Shown here: positions 7,086 through 15,272 of the stretch, in pieces
How positions within the stretch are numbered: position 1 is the stretch's first letter
How the letters are laid out: every line of letters begins with the position of its first letter
IMG/VR virus record: IMGVR_UViG_3300047471_000594
Coordinates: 1-27,263 of that record
Direction: 5' to 3' (one strand)
Source: a virus
DNA: 27,263 nucleotides
Translations under genes and position numbers: made by a program
Notes under the pieces: model-generated
Databases searched by the model: none
Seen by the model: the letters and a program-made list of their open reading frames with translations, nothing else
Told to the model about the DNA's origin: nothing

Positions 7086-7963
7086 TACGCTCCTCCGTTG
7101 TACTTCGCTCTGGGTGTGCCCTCGTTGAACTTGACGCGGCAATACTTGTCGAACTCGCACAACGAGTGCTCGATGTCCCGCATCTCGAAATGGGGAAACT
7201 GAAGAGGTTCCCCGGAGCTAACTGGATGGATGAAATCGGTCTCCAACTCGATTCCATGGCGCAACAGATGGCGCATCGAGTCGATGGCCTTCGCGTCTGG
7301 CTTGGACGCCATCCTCAGTCGCTGGAGTCCACGCTTGGCGCCGGGCCCAGGGTTCGCCCACGTCATGATATCCGAGGCGTCTTCCAGGAGCCGTGTGTGG
7401 CGGTAGTCCGTCACGATCTCATAGGCCATGAAGCCACCGATGCTGTCCACGGTCCGAAGGACGTTGAACACCTCCTCCAGCCGGTTCGATGTCCGTGCGG
7501 TCACGGCAAGAGTCTCCCGGAGGTTCCACAGGTCCGTACAGACGTCCACGATGGCGTCGATCTTCGGCAGGCCTGGTCGAGAGTAGACGATGTGTGCGCC
7601 TGTGAATACCTGTTCACCCTCGTCCAGCGCCGCAGTCAACATCTCGATGACCGCCTGCGGGTTCCAGTCGTCCTGCCAGCCGAGCCGCTCACCGGTGCCC
7701 CACCAGTTGAACATCCTGAACCAACCGCAATTGAACGCGAGGAGGGCTGGATCATCCCAACGATGCGGCGTGAGGAAGTTCTCACGCAGCCAGACCGTGC
7801 CCGTATCGTTCTCCCGGAACGGATTGGTGAATTTGTACGACTGGAGGATGGGATCGTCCGTCCACGGCTTCGGATGACCCGCCTGTCGCTTCAAGTAGAT
7901 GCGATGGCGCTCTGCAACCCAATACCAGAACAACGATTCAGGAGCCGTCGTCAAGTCACGCAA
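7085..7963 (-). CDS. 5-hmdU DNA kinase helical-domain protein (aGPT-PPlase-like)
   Basis: The 292-aa product matches, from memory, the helical domain of phage 5-hydroxymethyl-dU DNA kinases, first described as alpha-glutamyl/putrescinyl-thymine pyrophosphorylase-like. Key segments are FWYWVAERHRIYLKRQAG (12-29), PWTDDPILQSYKFTN (33-47), a central ANPGPGAKRGL, and the C-terminal MRDIEHSLCEFDKYCR. The fold is thought to be a helix-hairpin-helix glycosylase-like base-flipping domain that presents the base to the kinase. In studied phages it is often fused to the P-loop kinase; here the kinase is two genes upstream. Translation appears to start at TTG 7963, eight bases inside the methyltransferase gene, with GAGGTG upstream. 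Confidence 0.85.
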   Translation of the reverse strand: MRDLTTAPESLFWYWVAERHRIYLKRQAGHPKPWTDDPILQSYKFTNPFRENDTGTVWLRENFLTPHRWDDPALLAFNCGWFRMFNWWGTGERLGWQDDWNPQAVIEMLTAALDEGEQVFTGAHIVYSRPGLPKIDAIVDVCTDLWNLRETLAVTARTSNRLEEVFNVLRTVDSIGGFMAYEIVTDYRHTRLLEDASDIMTWANPGPGAKRGLQRLRMASKPDAKAIDSMRHLLRHGIELETDFIHPVSSGEPLQFPHFEMRDIEHSLCEFDKYCRVKFNEGTPRAKYNGGA

Positions 7964-8468
7964 CGCTCACCTCATTCCCAAGACATGTCCAGCCCTCACG
8001 CGTCTTGCGCGAGAACAACTCAGCATACGGTCCTGCTCGCAGTGTCTCCACAATGGTGTAGAACTCCTCGGGCTTCTCCGAGTGCCGGCCCACGACGGCT
8101 TCAAACGTGGACCGCACCGATTTGTCCAGCGTCTCTGGCTTCCCTCGGACGCCAATGAGACACGTCTCGTGCTCTGCGCGAACGGTGCGCCCCATCCCAA
8201 ACCAACGCTTCCCTCCCGAGGTGCGTTTCAACCAGACCAGTTCCGTCTTGAGCGTGAAGCCCCACGCGTCCATCACGCTCAAGGCTTCCTGCTGCATCGA
8301 GGAGACCCGCCACAAGAACAACGTCGCGTTTGGCGTCATGGGTGGGATCGAGAACCGCATGATCTCCTCGACACTCATCGTCAAGTAGTGCTTCGCGGCA
8401 CCTCTCGCTGGGCCCGGCAGCGAGTCTCCGAATTGCCACGGTGGGTCCGCCACGAGCACGCTATACAT
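7956..8468 (-). CDS. MT-A70 family adenine-N6 DNA methyltransferase
   Basis: This 170-aa protein starts MYSVLVADPPWQFGD. The DPPW at residues 8-11 is the catalytic motif IV of the MT-A70 branch of SAM-dependent N6-adenine methyltransferases. Further family features are a helix after YLTMSVEEI, TLFLWRVSS, an ELVWLKRT strand and the ETCLIGVRGKP segment. The length is typical of phage single-domain members. It probably methylates adenine in phage DNA against host restriction. It overlaps the kinase gene by 8 bases and the helical-domain gene by 8, so it is embedded in the thymidine cassette. Confidence 0.93.
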   Translation of the reverse strand: MYSVLVADPPWQFGDSLPGPARGAAKHYLTMSVEEIMRFSIPPMTPNATLFLWRVSSMQQEALSVMDAWGFTLKTELVWLKRTSGGKRWFGMGRTVRAEHETCLIGVRGKPETLDKSVRSTFEAVVGRHSEKPEEFYTIVETLRAGPYAELFSRKTREGWTCLGNEVSVA

Positions 8469-9027
8469 CGTCCAACCCGAGGGCGGAGAGGACCGCGACC
8501 AACGCCTGTTCGCGGCTGAGCCACTTGCAGTCTACGCCCGCATCCTTCAATCGCGGGATCATCGACTTCTTCAACCGGTCCAGACGGCTGATGGTGTTCT
8601 TGGGATTCAGTTCCCGGTCATCCCCACGTGTGTCGCGACGGGACTGGATCCCTTTGAGACACTCCTCGATGGGTGTCGAGAGGGCGATGACCTTGAGCGG
8701 TGGATGCGCCTTCGAGAGTTCGACGCATCGCCGCACGTCGTCACCGATCATGATACCCTCGTACAGAACATCGCAGCCGTTCTGGGCCGCTGCCGTGACC
8801 AATTCGTACACCATGTCCGGCTTCTGGATCGTATCGCAACCGCCGGTCGGTGTTTCGTAGTGGCCTGGGACGTACAGCGGGGGCTTGAACTCTCGGGTAC
8901 AGAGATACGCGAGTGGTTGCTTGCGCCCGTCGATGAAATGTGGCGTCCGTCCAGGATACTTGGACATCACCGTTCGCACCAGCGTGCTCTTGCCACTCCC
9001 GCCCGTTCCTCGGAGATTGATAATCAT
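8461..9027 (-). CDS. P-loop kinase, probable 5-hmdU DNA kinase catalytic subunit
   Basis: The 188-aa product opens MIINLRGTGGSGKSTLVRTV with Walker A at 7-15. It then has the subgroup-typical GHYETPTGGCDTIQKPD (about 56-72), a Walker B-like CDVLYEG, and an arginine-rich lid QSRRDTRGDDR. This pattern matches the kinases predicted by comparative genomics, and later shown for phage ViI, to phosphorylate 5-hmdU already in DNA, giving a pyrophosphorylated leaving group. The open frame extends 27 codons upstream, but ATG 9027 gives an ATGA overlap with the radical SAM gene. A free 5-hmdUMP kinase is the alternative. Confidence 0.88.
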   Translation of the reverse strand: MIINLRGTGGSGKSTLVRTVMSKYPGRTPHFIDGRKQPLAYLCTREFKPPLYVPGHYETPTGGCDTIQKPDMVYELVTAAAQNGCDVLYEGIMIGDDVRRCVELSKAHPPLKVIALSTPIEECLKGIQSRRDTRGDDRELNPKNTISRLDRLKKSMIPRLKDAGVDCKWLSREQALVAVLSALGLDDV

Positions 9028-10391
9028 CGCACCACCTTCAGGTTCCACGGCTTCCGGAGCATTGGGAGTCTCAACGCCGGAGCCGAGGTCAAAATGTCCG
9101 AACCACACAACGACTCCTCGTGCCCATCACCGCACCGCAGACAGCCCGAGGGTGGACAGACCTCCATGGGCTCAAACCGTCCTGGTTCGACACGACGGTG
9201 CATCGGGACGCGATGCCCGTGACACTGGTCAGCGGTCAAGAACTCCGGACCCATCGAGGTCCACCGCCCGGTCTCCGGATGCTTCGTGTATTCATAGCAC
9301 AAGGAATACGTCATGCCCAGCTGGGTGGCCTTCTTCTGGTAGCGGGCATGGCCTTCGCGTCGATACTCCTCTTGGATGGACTTCTGCCCGCCGCACTGGT
9401 TCTCGGTGAACAGTTCCGCGAACCTGTCGCCGCGTGGCCCTGGGAACTTCGCCTGGATGCGCTGGACCATCGCTCGCGCCCACGCGTGTCCGGCTTCGAC
9501 GAACTTGATGATGACGTGATTGTTCCCCACCGCTGCCAGCCGCTCGAACAGCCGCTCCACGTCCTCATGGTCCACCACTCCGGGCACAATCGGATTGCAC
9601 TGGATGGACGTGTAGATGCCCGCCTGGCGGAGCACTCGAATCTCTTCCAGGTGCTCGTTGAGGCTGATCGCTCCGGGAGAGAGTCGATGCCACGTGTCTT
9701 CGTCCGAGGTGTTGAGCGACTTCTGCGCATAGCTGTACTTGTTCTGGCGCAGAAGGTCGATGGCCCACCCAGGGTAGTGGAGACGGCTGAGGAAGAAGAC
9801 CGGCAAACCGGCATCCACGAACGCCTGCGCGCCCTGCTGGGTGTTATGGTAGTAGTCTTCAATCGAGAGGAACGGATCGATGAATGAGCTGAAGTAGCCT
9901 GCCGCGCTGACTTCCATCGACCTGAGTTGCTTCGCGACGTGCGCGCCGTAGTCCGTGGGGACGGTGATGAGCCCACTTCCCCGATACCCTCGGGTGCCGC
10001 TATTGATGTAGCAGAACTGGCATCCCACCGTGCAATACCCGCCGTAGGGTTGCGTCAGGATGGCGTCCGTCTCGCATGGCCGGTCACGGCTTCCCGCGTT
10101 CGCGCCGTCGTCCTTCCCGCTGTACCAGCCTTGCAGGTCCTTGCCCTTCGCCTGGCGGATGTGAGGCGTGGGATCAAGGTACACCGTGGTCTCGTGGCGC
10201 TCGGTGGCTCCACGAATCATGGCAATACGCGCCCACCGCTGCTTCATTACCCGTCCAGTCACCTCGTCGTGTTTCTCCTCGATAGGTCCGAGGAACTCAC
10301 GCATGTCAGGATCGACGCGCATGAAGTAGGCGTAGGTCTCCTGGAAGTCTTCTTGCTCTTTGTCCGGGTTGTAATCCGTTTCCGCTTGCAT
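9024..10391 (-). CDS. Radical SAM enzyme of thymidine hypermodification
   Basis: The 455-aa protein has the radical SAM cluster motif YCTVGCQFCYIN, with Cys120, Cys124 and Cys127 in the C-x3-C-x2-C spacing that binds [4Fe-4S] and splits S-adenosylmethionine. The barrel region that follows resembles the spore-photoproduct-lyase-like group. A C-terminal cysteine-rich stretch (CPPSGCLRCGDGHEESLC) could hold an extra cluster or zinc. In phage M6 a radical SAM isomerase rearranges the amino acid attached to the thymine methyl group; by context this is its likely counterpart. AGAAGGAG precedes the ATG. A 79-base gap separates it from the PLP gene upstream. Confidence 0.93.
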   Translation of the reverse strand: MQAETDYNPDKEQEDFQETYAYFMRVDPDMREFLGPIEEKHDEVTGRVMKQRWARIAMIRGATERHETTVYLDPTPHIRQAKGKDLQGWYSGKDDGANAGSRDRPCETDAILTQPYGGYCTVGCQFCYINSGTRGYRGSGLITVPTDYGAHVAKQLRSMEVSAAGYFSSFIDPFLSIEDYYHNTQQGAQAFVDAGLPVFFLSRLHYPGWAIDLLRQNKYSYAQKSLNTSDEDTWHRLSPGAISLNEHLEEIRVLRQAGIYTSIQCNPIVPGVVDHEDVERLFERLAAVGNNHVIIKFVEAGHAWARAMVQRIQAKFPGPRGDRFAELFTENQCGGQKSIQEEYRREGHARYQKKATQLGMTYSLCYEYTKHPETGRWTSMGPEFLTADQCHGHRVPMHRRVEPGRFEPMEVCPPSGCLRCGDGHEESLCGSDILTSAPALRLPMLRKPWNLKVVR

Positions 10392-10470
10392 GGTGACTCC
10401 TTCTGTGTCCGAATATCCAGAACATCGTGTCGTGGTCGATGAGGTCCCAATGGTCGAATGTAATCATGCC

Positions 10471-11274
10471 CTACGATCCCACGTTCCAGAAGAGAATCGG
10501 TTGTTCCAACGACTCGATGACGCCTGGGACGTTGAGCCATGCCCAGGCCGGTGTCTCATAGTGGAGATGGGCTGGGAAGGGTGGCAACATCCCGGCACGC
10601 ACTTCGAAGTAGGCACGCTTTTGATCCACCACGCGGAGCCGGTCCAGGTTTGCGTTCGGTTTGCCCCACGCCATGCGCGCCACATCACGCCTGAATCGGG
10701 TCTCCTCGCGTGCATAGCCTTGGACGGCCACGACGGAGCCGGGGAAGCCCCGGAGGACCCCAGCCAGGTGCGTCCCGGTCCCCGTAGGAATGACGATTGT
10801 CCCCGGAGCCAGGGGAAGCCCCAGGACCTCCGCCTCAACCGCCTCTACGGTCTCCGGAAGCCGCAGCCCGGTCGGAAACAAGAACCACTCTTCACCCTCC
10901 AGCGCATCGAGGTGCTGCTGCATCGCATAGCGCATCACGAACTGACGATTGGCCGCGAGTGGAATCAACTCCACACCCAAGGATTGCACGGCCATTGCCG
11001 GTCCAGGGATCGCATTCGGTGTTTTTGCATACCTCGGGTAGCCCACCTTGACGGTGCGTCCGAGGGTGAGACCAATAGTGGCGACCAACTGGCCGTTCAA
11101 ACTCCGTCCGGTATCCACCACGGCGAGGGATGCGGTAGGACGGCGCTCAATGGCGGCCCAGACGCCACGCGCCTTGGACAACGGTGGGAACGGCCAGCAC
11201 AGGTCCTCCCGCTTGACGTGGACCGTGATTCCACGAATGGGATAGGGTTCAATGGGCGTGGGCCGGAGTCTCAT
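10471..11274 (-). CDS. PLP-dependent fold-type II enzyme
   Basis: This 267-aa protein resembles the tryptophan synthase beta/ACC deaminase group. VKREDLCWPFPPLSKARG (20-37) supplies the probable Schiff-base lysine, Lys34. VDTGRSLNGQ (53-62) resembles the substrate-carboxylate loop, and IPTGTGTHLAG (162-172) the glycine-rich loop that holds the PLP phosphate. At 267 aa it is shorter than typical family members of about 320-400 aa. Described hypermodification pathways use PLP enzymes to decarboxylate or otherwise trim the amino acid on the base. It overlaps the upstream gene by ATGA. Confidence 0.88.
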   Translation of the reverse strand: MRLRPTPIEPYPIRGITVHVKREDLCWPFPPLSKARGVWAAIERRPTASLAVVDTGRSLNGQLVATIGLTLGRTVKVGYPRYAKTPNAIPGPAMAVQSLGVELIPLAANRQFVMRYAMQQHLDALEGEEWFLFPTGLRLPETVEAVEAEVLGLPLAPGTIVIPTGTGTHLAGVLRGFPGSVVAVQGYAREETRFRRDVARMAWGKPNANLDRLRVVDQKRAYFEVRAGMLPPFPAHLHYETPAWAWLNVPGVIESLEQPILFWNVGS

Positions 11275-12164
11275 ACGGCCTCAGTCGGCGCAAGCACGCG
11301 CCCAGTATCGCGATAGACGGTCAACCGGTCCATCCGCCGTCCATTCCAGCCAGACATCTCTCCGAGGAGTTCAGCTGGGAAGACGGCACGACGTGCGGCC
11401 CAGAACACCGAGTCAGGCGGCAGCTTCTCAGTCATCATGTCGATGTCATGGCCCACGTAGTAGGTGCCCTTCGCGAGACTGTTGAAATCGCACAGCGCCG
11501 TCTCGAATTGGTCCAGCCCAGTGAATGGGACGCCTGCGCGCAACGCTCGCTGATACCAGGCTTCCTGGAGTTCGCGATTGGTCGCGCATTGTTCGAGTGT
11601 TTCCCCAGTCAACAACGCGAGACCGGGCACCGGCCCAGCGGTCACGCTTCCGCCACCGAGACCGATATCGTTGGCGGTGATCTTGTAGTCCATGACGTTC
11701 TTCAAGAGGTCAGCCCACTTGTAGCTGGACCACGAACCTGCGCCCCATACCTCTTCGAAGTCAGACCGAATCGCCCACCAACCGGTCTGCGGGTCTGGCG
11801 CATCGAGCAACGAGAAGTCTACCCAACCCTTCAACGAGTGATACGGCTTCGCGTTCCGAAATACGCTCTGGATGAACTTGTTCACCGCCTCGGCATTCCC
11901 TCGCATCCCACGGCGTTCCACGCCGGTCGGAAGGGCTGGGAGTAGACGCTCATCAAACGGATGTGGATGATACGTCCAGGCAAACTCCGCGCTGCCAAGG
12001 TGGTAATACGTGACATACAGAATCAGCCGCCACAACTGGAGTTCTTCATCCAAGTGCTCCGTCTGGAAGACAGAGCGCAGGACAGGGTATGCCGGGTCTA
12101 TGTCTTGACTCGTCAGTTGGTATTTCGCGAACGTCGTGAAATCGGTCCATCGGTCTTTCGGCAT
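11271..12164 (-). CDS. Amino acid:DNA transferase-like protein (aGPT-PPlase family)
   Basis: The 297-aa protein is mostly helical and has no P-loop. It contains ILYVTYYHLGSAEFAW (about 48-63), then WSSYKWADLLKNV, and DIGLGGGSVTAGPVPG after it. These match my recollection of the aGPT-PPlase/AADT group, which displaces pyrophosphate from 5-PPmdU in DNA with an amino acid. It is thus the second member of this helical superfamily in the cassette, besides the kinase-associated one at 7085-7963. It is the first gene of the radical SAM/PLP block and ends in an ATGA overlap with the PLP gene. Assignment is from pattern, without a search. Confidence 0.75.
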   Translation of the reverse strand: MPKDRWTDFTTFAKYQLTSQDIDPAYPVLRSVFQTEHLDEELQLWRLILYVTYYHLGSAEFAWTYHPHPFDERLLPALPTGVERRGMRGNAEAVNKFIQSVFRNAKPYHSLKGWVDFSLLDAPDPQTGWWAIRSDFEEVWGAGSWSSYKWADLLKNVMDYKITANDIGLGGGSVTAGPVPGLALLTGETLEQCATNRELQEAWYQRALRAGVPFTGLDQFETALCDFNSLAKGTYYVGHDIDMMTEKLPPDSVFWAARRAVFPAELLGEMSGWNGRRMDRLTVYRDTGRVLAPTEAV

Positions 12165-12205
12165 CCAAGTATCCTAGTGGGAAGGGGTCCCCAAGTAAAG
12201 GGAAA

Positions 12206-12826
12206 TCATATGGCGGAGACGTTCGATCCCAGCAGTTCGCGAAACTGTTGAAGGAACAGTTCCTCCGACTGTCTCCACGTCCATGGAGCCCACGGTCCTA
12301 CGCGGGCCATCTCCTTGATGGTGGGCGGTGGATAGTCTGGCAGGTCAAACATCGCATGGGTCGGTGAGTTCTTGTAGGCTTCGAACCGGACCATGAGCGT
12401 GTCCGCGATGTTCACCAGTGGATGCTGAATCTCTGCACACCCAAACCGGCGATAGATAGTGCGCTGCGTCGTGGCTTCCACCCGACGATACGCGGCAAAC
12501 TCCGGCGAGGCTTTGAGCCACTTCGTCACGTCACCCAGATACGCCTCGGAGGCATCGTGAAGCAACGCTTGGAGCGCCACCTTGCTCGCCCCACACGAAC
12601 ATGTGCCCCGTGACAATCCGCCGAAGGTACAATTCACCTCGTGGAGATCGCACAACCGACTGACGTACACCGAGTGTTGCGCGACGGAGTTGGGCCGCTG
12701 GGTATGCCCACAGAACCGGTTGATGAGCGCGAGGGAGTGAGCGATGTCCTCGATGACAATGTCCGTCTCCTTGACGAAGAGGGGATTGACGCGGAGACCG
12801 GTGAATGTTTCGATGATGGGTGTCAT
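12206..12826 (-). CDS. HD-domain phosphohydrolase (YfbR-like)
   Basis: The 206-aa product starts MTPIIETFTGLRVNPLFVKE. It carries RPNSVAQHSVYV (44-55; His51) and ALLHDASEAYLGDVTKWLK (87-105; His90, Asp91, Glu94, Asp99), the metal-binding pattern of HD-domain 5'-deoxynucleotidases. An insert with CSCG lies between them. Such enzymes dephosphorylate dNMPs or dNTPs. In a phage that replaces part of its thymine with a modified base, a candidate task is removing dTMP or another competing nucleotide; this is inference. The start at 12826 is preferred over a 28-residue extension that would overlap the upstream gene. Confidence 0.88.
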   Translation of the reverse strand: MTPIIETFTGLRVNPLFVKETDIVIEDIAHSLALINRFCGHTQRPNSVAQHSVYVSRLCDLHEVNCTFGGLSRGTCSCGASKVALQALLHDASEAYLGDVTKWLKASPEFAAYRRVEATTQRTIYRRFGCAEIQHPLVNIADTLMVRFEAYKNSPTHAMFDLPDYPPPTIKEMARVGPWAPWTWRQSEELFLQQFRELLGSNVSAI

Positions 12827-12828
12827 GG

Positions 12829-13239
12829 TTAGCGCATGCGCCTGGGCTGATGGTGGAGTTCTCGAAGGAACGCGACGATGAACTTGTGGTTGAATCCGGT
12901 GGTATGGCACATGGGCGTGTATTCCCCAGATGGGTACATATCCCGAGGGTGAACAATCAAAGTGCGCTTGGTTCTTTCAAGCTCCTCGTACACCGCATAC
13001 CAGCAGTCACCCTGGATCGCGAGTCGCTTACACGTGAGGTTCTGAAGGTCGGTCTGGTCGATGTCCGGGTTCGCGTGCTTCACTTCCAGCCAGGACGTTC
13101 GCCCACTCAACGTCATGCTGATATCGGGTCCTCCCGCCGTCGAATCGTTGTGCTTGATGAGCACCGCGTTCTTGAAGAACGGACGGAGGTGATTGTTCAA
13201 CAAGTCATGCAGTAGTGTATGCTCGGTCTCCGTCTTCAT
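12829..13239 (-). CDS. PD-(D/E)XK / VRR-NUC-like nuclease
   Basis: The 136-aa protein begins MKTETEHTLLHDLLNNHL. It contains AGGPDISMTLSGRTSWLEVK (35-54), where Asp39, Glu52 and Lys54 form the PD-(D/E)XK catalytic core, with an N-terminal glutamate on the first helix. Small phage nucleases of this kind resemble VRR-NUC or Holliday-junction resolvases and usually lie next to DNA polymerase, as here. The start at 13239 forms an ATGA overlap with the polymerase stop. Confidence 0.8.
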   Translation of the reverse strand: MKTETEHTLLHDLLNNHLRPFFKNAVLIKHNDSTAGGPDISMTLSGRTSWLEVKHANPDIDQTDLQNLTCKRLAIQGDCWYAVYEELERTKRTLIVHPRDMYPSGEYTPMCHTTGFNHKFIVAFLRELHHQPRRMR

Positions 13240-15272
13240 GCACACTCCTTCCAGTTGCGGCCAGTGGATACATCCCACAAGATGGGGATGCGCAGTTCGG
13301 GAAACGACTGGTGGTTGAGCACGCGGCTGACGCGTCTCGCACTCTCCTGGTCGGGCACGTCCCCATCCGCCTCGTCGTGGACCGTGTAGCGGAGGATGAG
13401 CCCGGTATCCTTGCGCGCCTTGTGCAGCTCAACAATCTTCGTCTTCATGATGTCCGCCGCGCCACCCTGGTCTACCATGTTGAATGCCTTGTGCGCTTCC
13501 CGGTTCTCTTCAGATCGGCTCCGGCGTCCCATGAAAGTAGTGACGTAGCCTCGGTGCTCATATTGGGCGTGGAGTTGGTCGCCTCGATGACAGCGGTCCG
13601 TACACTTCGACATGTACAGATGAGACGCCAGATCCAGAAGCCCTCGGACCTCGGGAAGTTCCTGGTCATAGATGGCGCGCACTTCCTTCGTGGCGGCGAG
13701 GGCGGGATGTTTCCACTGCTTGAGATCCTTGATCTGGTGGTACAGCGCCTCGCTGATATGGCCGAGCATCAGCGCCTGTTTCAGCATCTGGGCTCCGTAC
13801 ACGTAGGCGAAGTTCAGATCCTTCTGCTGACGATAGGTCTGGTCAGGCTTATGCGGCTTGATGCGCGACCACATGTACTTGTGGAAACTGATGGGCTCAT
13901 TCGGGCTTCCCTTCGGCTGGCCCTCCTCCACCCACTTCCAGAATCGTTCCACCTCACCCTCGTATTGCTCGGTGACCCGAGGGTTGTTCGCGTAGTGGGC
14001 GAAGATGCGATACTCCACCTGCATCGCATCGGCGGCCAGCCACAGCCGTCCACGTTCTCCGGGAATGCGTAGCTGGCGGATGAGGAACAAGTCATCGTCG
14101 TGCGAGTCATCGTCCTCATCGACGCCGAAGGCCACGCGTTGCTTCGCCACCTTCATCTCTTGCTGGATGTTAATCCCGACGTAATGGCCGTGTCCATCGT
14201 CCAGCGCCGCGCTGCTGAATCGACCAGTGATGGTTCCGGCTTTCCCGCCATGGTCGCTGAGCGGGTCTTTCGTCGTCCGCAGCTGATGGAGTGCATAGCG
14301 GAGGATGCCACAGCTATCTACGTTCTTGCGATACTTCGTCAGATACTTACTGTTCAGGTTCGACAGCTTCGCCGCGTAGCGCATCAATCGAACGGCGGGC
14401 AAGTGCGCGTGTTGGGCCACCACCTTGTCGGTGAACGAGGGTGCGCCTGACGGGAGGTATTCGAGGGGCAGATGGAGATACTCCCACAGCCGCTGGCGGT
14501 CCGCTGGCGACCGAGGGTTCACCACAAACCCTACCATCTTCGCCAGGTCATACAACGCCTTCTCCGCCCGTCGTTTGACCTCCGGGATCCACTTGTCGAG
14601 CAACTCCACGTCGATGGGCGCGCCATTCCGTTCCATCTCGCAGACCGGGAAGATGACCTGATCCTCGAGCGCCCGCACACGCTGGAGGTTCTGCTCATCG
14701 AGCATCGGCCAGAAGACCTCGCGCAACTGATGGACGGCTTCCACCTGGTACAGTGCGCGGTCTACGGTCTCCGCCGCATGATACTCGACCATCCGGCTTT
14801 CATCCACCCTCGGGATGGTGGCTCCACCTACGTAGTCCGTCAACAGTTGGTCGAGGTTGAATCGGAGCCGGTGGTCATCGAGCAATGCCGCGTAGTGCGA
14901 GACATCGCTGACCGTACAGTTCTGGGCTTCCAGATCAATACCCCAGGCGTACATCTGGTGGATGTCGAACTTCGTATGGATGTTCGTCATGTGGAGGTCG
15001 CGCAGTTCACGCTGGGCCCAGCGTTTGCACGTCGCCTCGTCCAGATTCCCTCCGGCATAGCCCCATGGGAGGAAGTGCTTGGAGCCGTCCGGCAGGCGCA
15101 CCGCGATACTGATGGGCAGGTCTCCATCGTACCACTGCACACCCGTCGTCTCCACGTTCATGACGATGTCTTTGATCCCTCGGGAGGCAATCTGGGGTGG
15201 CTCTGACGGTCGCCAGTCGCTGTGGCGCTCCTCTCGGAGCGTATCAAAGAGGGAAGGCTGGCGTTGTCTCAT
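13236..15272 (-). CDS. Family A DNA polymerase with altered 3'-5' exonuclease motifs
   Basis: The 678-aa polymerase has motif A DAMQVEYR (Asp415, Glu420), motif B RQQKDLNFAYVYG (481-493; Lys484, Phe488) and motif C VHDE (631-634; Asp633), with TGRFSS at 349-354. All polymerase residues are present. In the N-terminal exonuclease domain, Exo I reads MNVETTG, with Asn39 where Asp is expected, and Exo II is NIHTKFD. The best Exo III candidate, YHAAE (164-168), has Glu for Asp. Proofreading may be weak, or my alignment may be wrong. The N-terminal QPSLF (5-9) resembles a beta-clamp-binding peptide. An acidic insert lies at 385-394. Confidence 0.95.
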   Translation of the reverse strand: MRQRQPSLFDTLREERHSDWRPSEPPQIASRGIKDIVMNVETTGVQWYDGDLPISIAVRLPDGSKHFLPWGYAGGNLDEATCKRWAQRELRDLHMTNIHTKFDIHQMYAWGIDLEAQNCTVSDVSHYAALLDDHRLRFNLDQLLTDYVGGATIPRVDESRMVEYHAAETVDRALYQVEAVHQLREVFWPMLDEQNLQRVRALEDQVIFPVCEMERNGAPIDVELLDKWIPEVKRRAEKALYDLAKMVGFVVNPRSPADRQRLWEYLHLPLEYLPSGAPSFTDKVVAQHAHLPAVRLMRYAAKLSNLNSKYLTKYRKNVDSCGILRYALHQLRTTKDPLSDHGGKAGTITGRFSSAALDDGHGHYVGINIQQEMKVAKQRVAFGVDEDDDSHDDDLFLIRQLRIPGERGRLWLAADAMQVEYRIFAHYANNPRVTEQYEGEVERFWKWVEEGQPKGSPNEPISFHKYMWSRIKPHKPDQTYRQQKDLNFAYVYGAQMLKQALMLGHISEALYHQIKDLKQWKHPALAATKEVRAIYDQELPEVRGLLDLASHLYMSKCTDRCHRGDQLHAQYEHRGYVTTFMGRRSRSEENREAHKAFNMVDQGGAADIMKTKIVELHKARKDTGLILRYTVHDEADGDVPDQESARRVSRVLNHQSFPELRIPILWDVSTGRNWKECA

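Noticed and set aside
10306-10467. 53-codon minus-strand ORF beginning MITFDHWDLIDHDTMFWIFG in the radical SAM/PLP gap
   Set aside because: More than half overlaps the radical SAM gene and its second half is arginine-rich, like a shadow frame. The first half could be real, but support is too weak.
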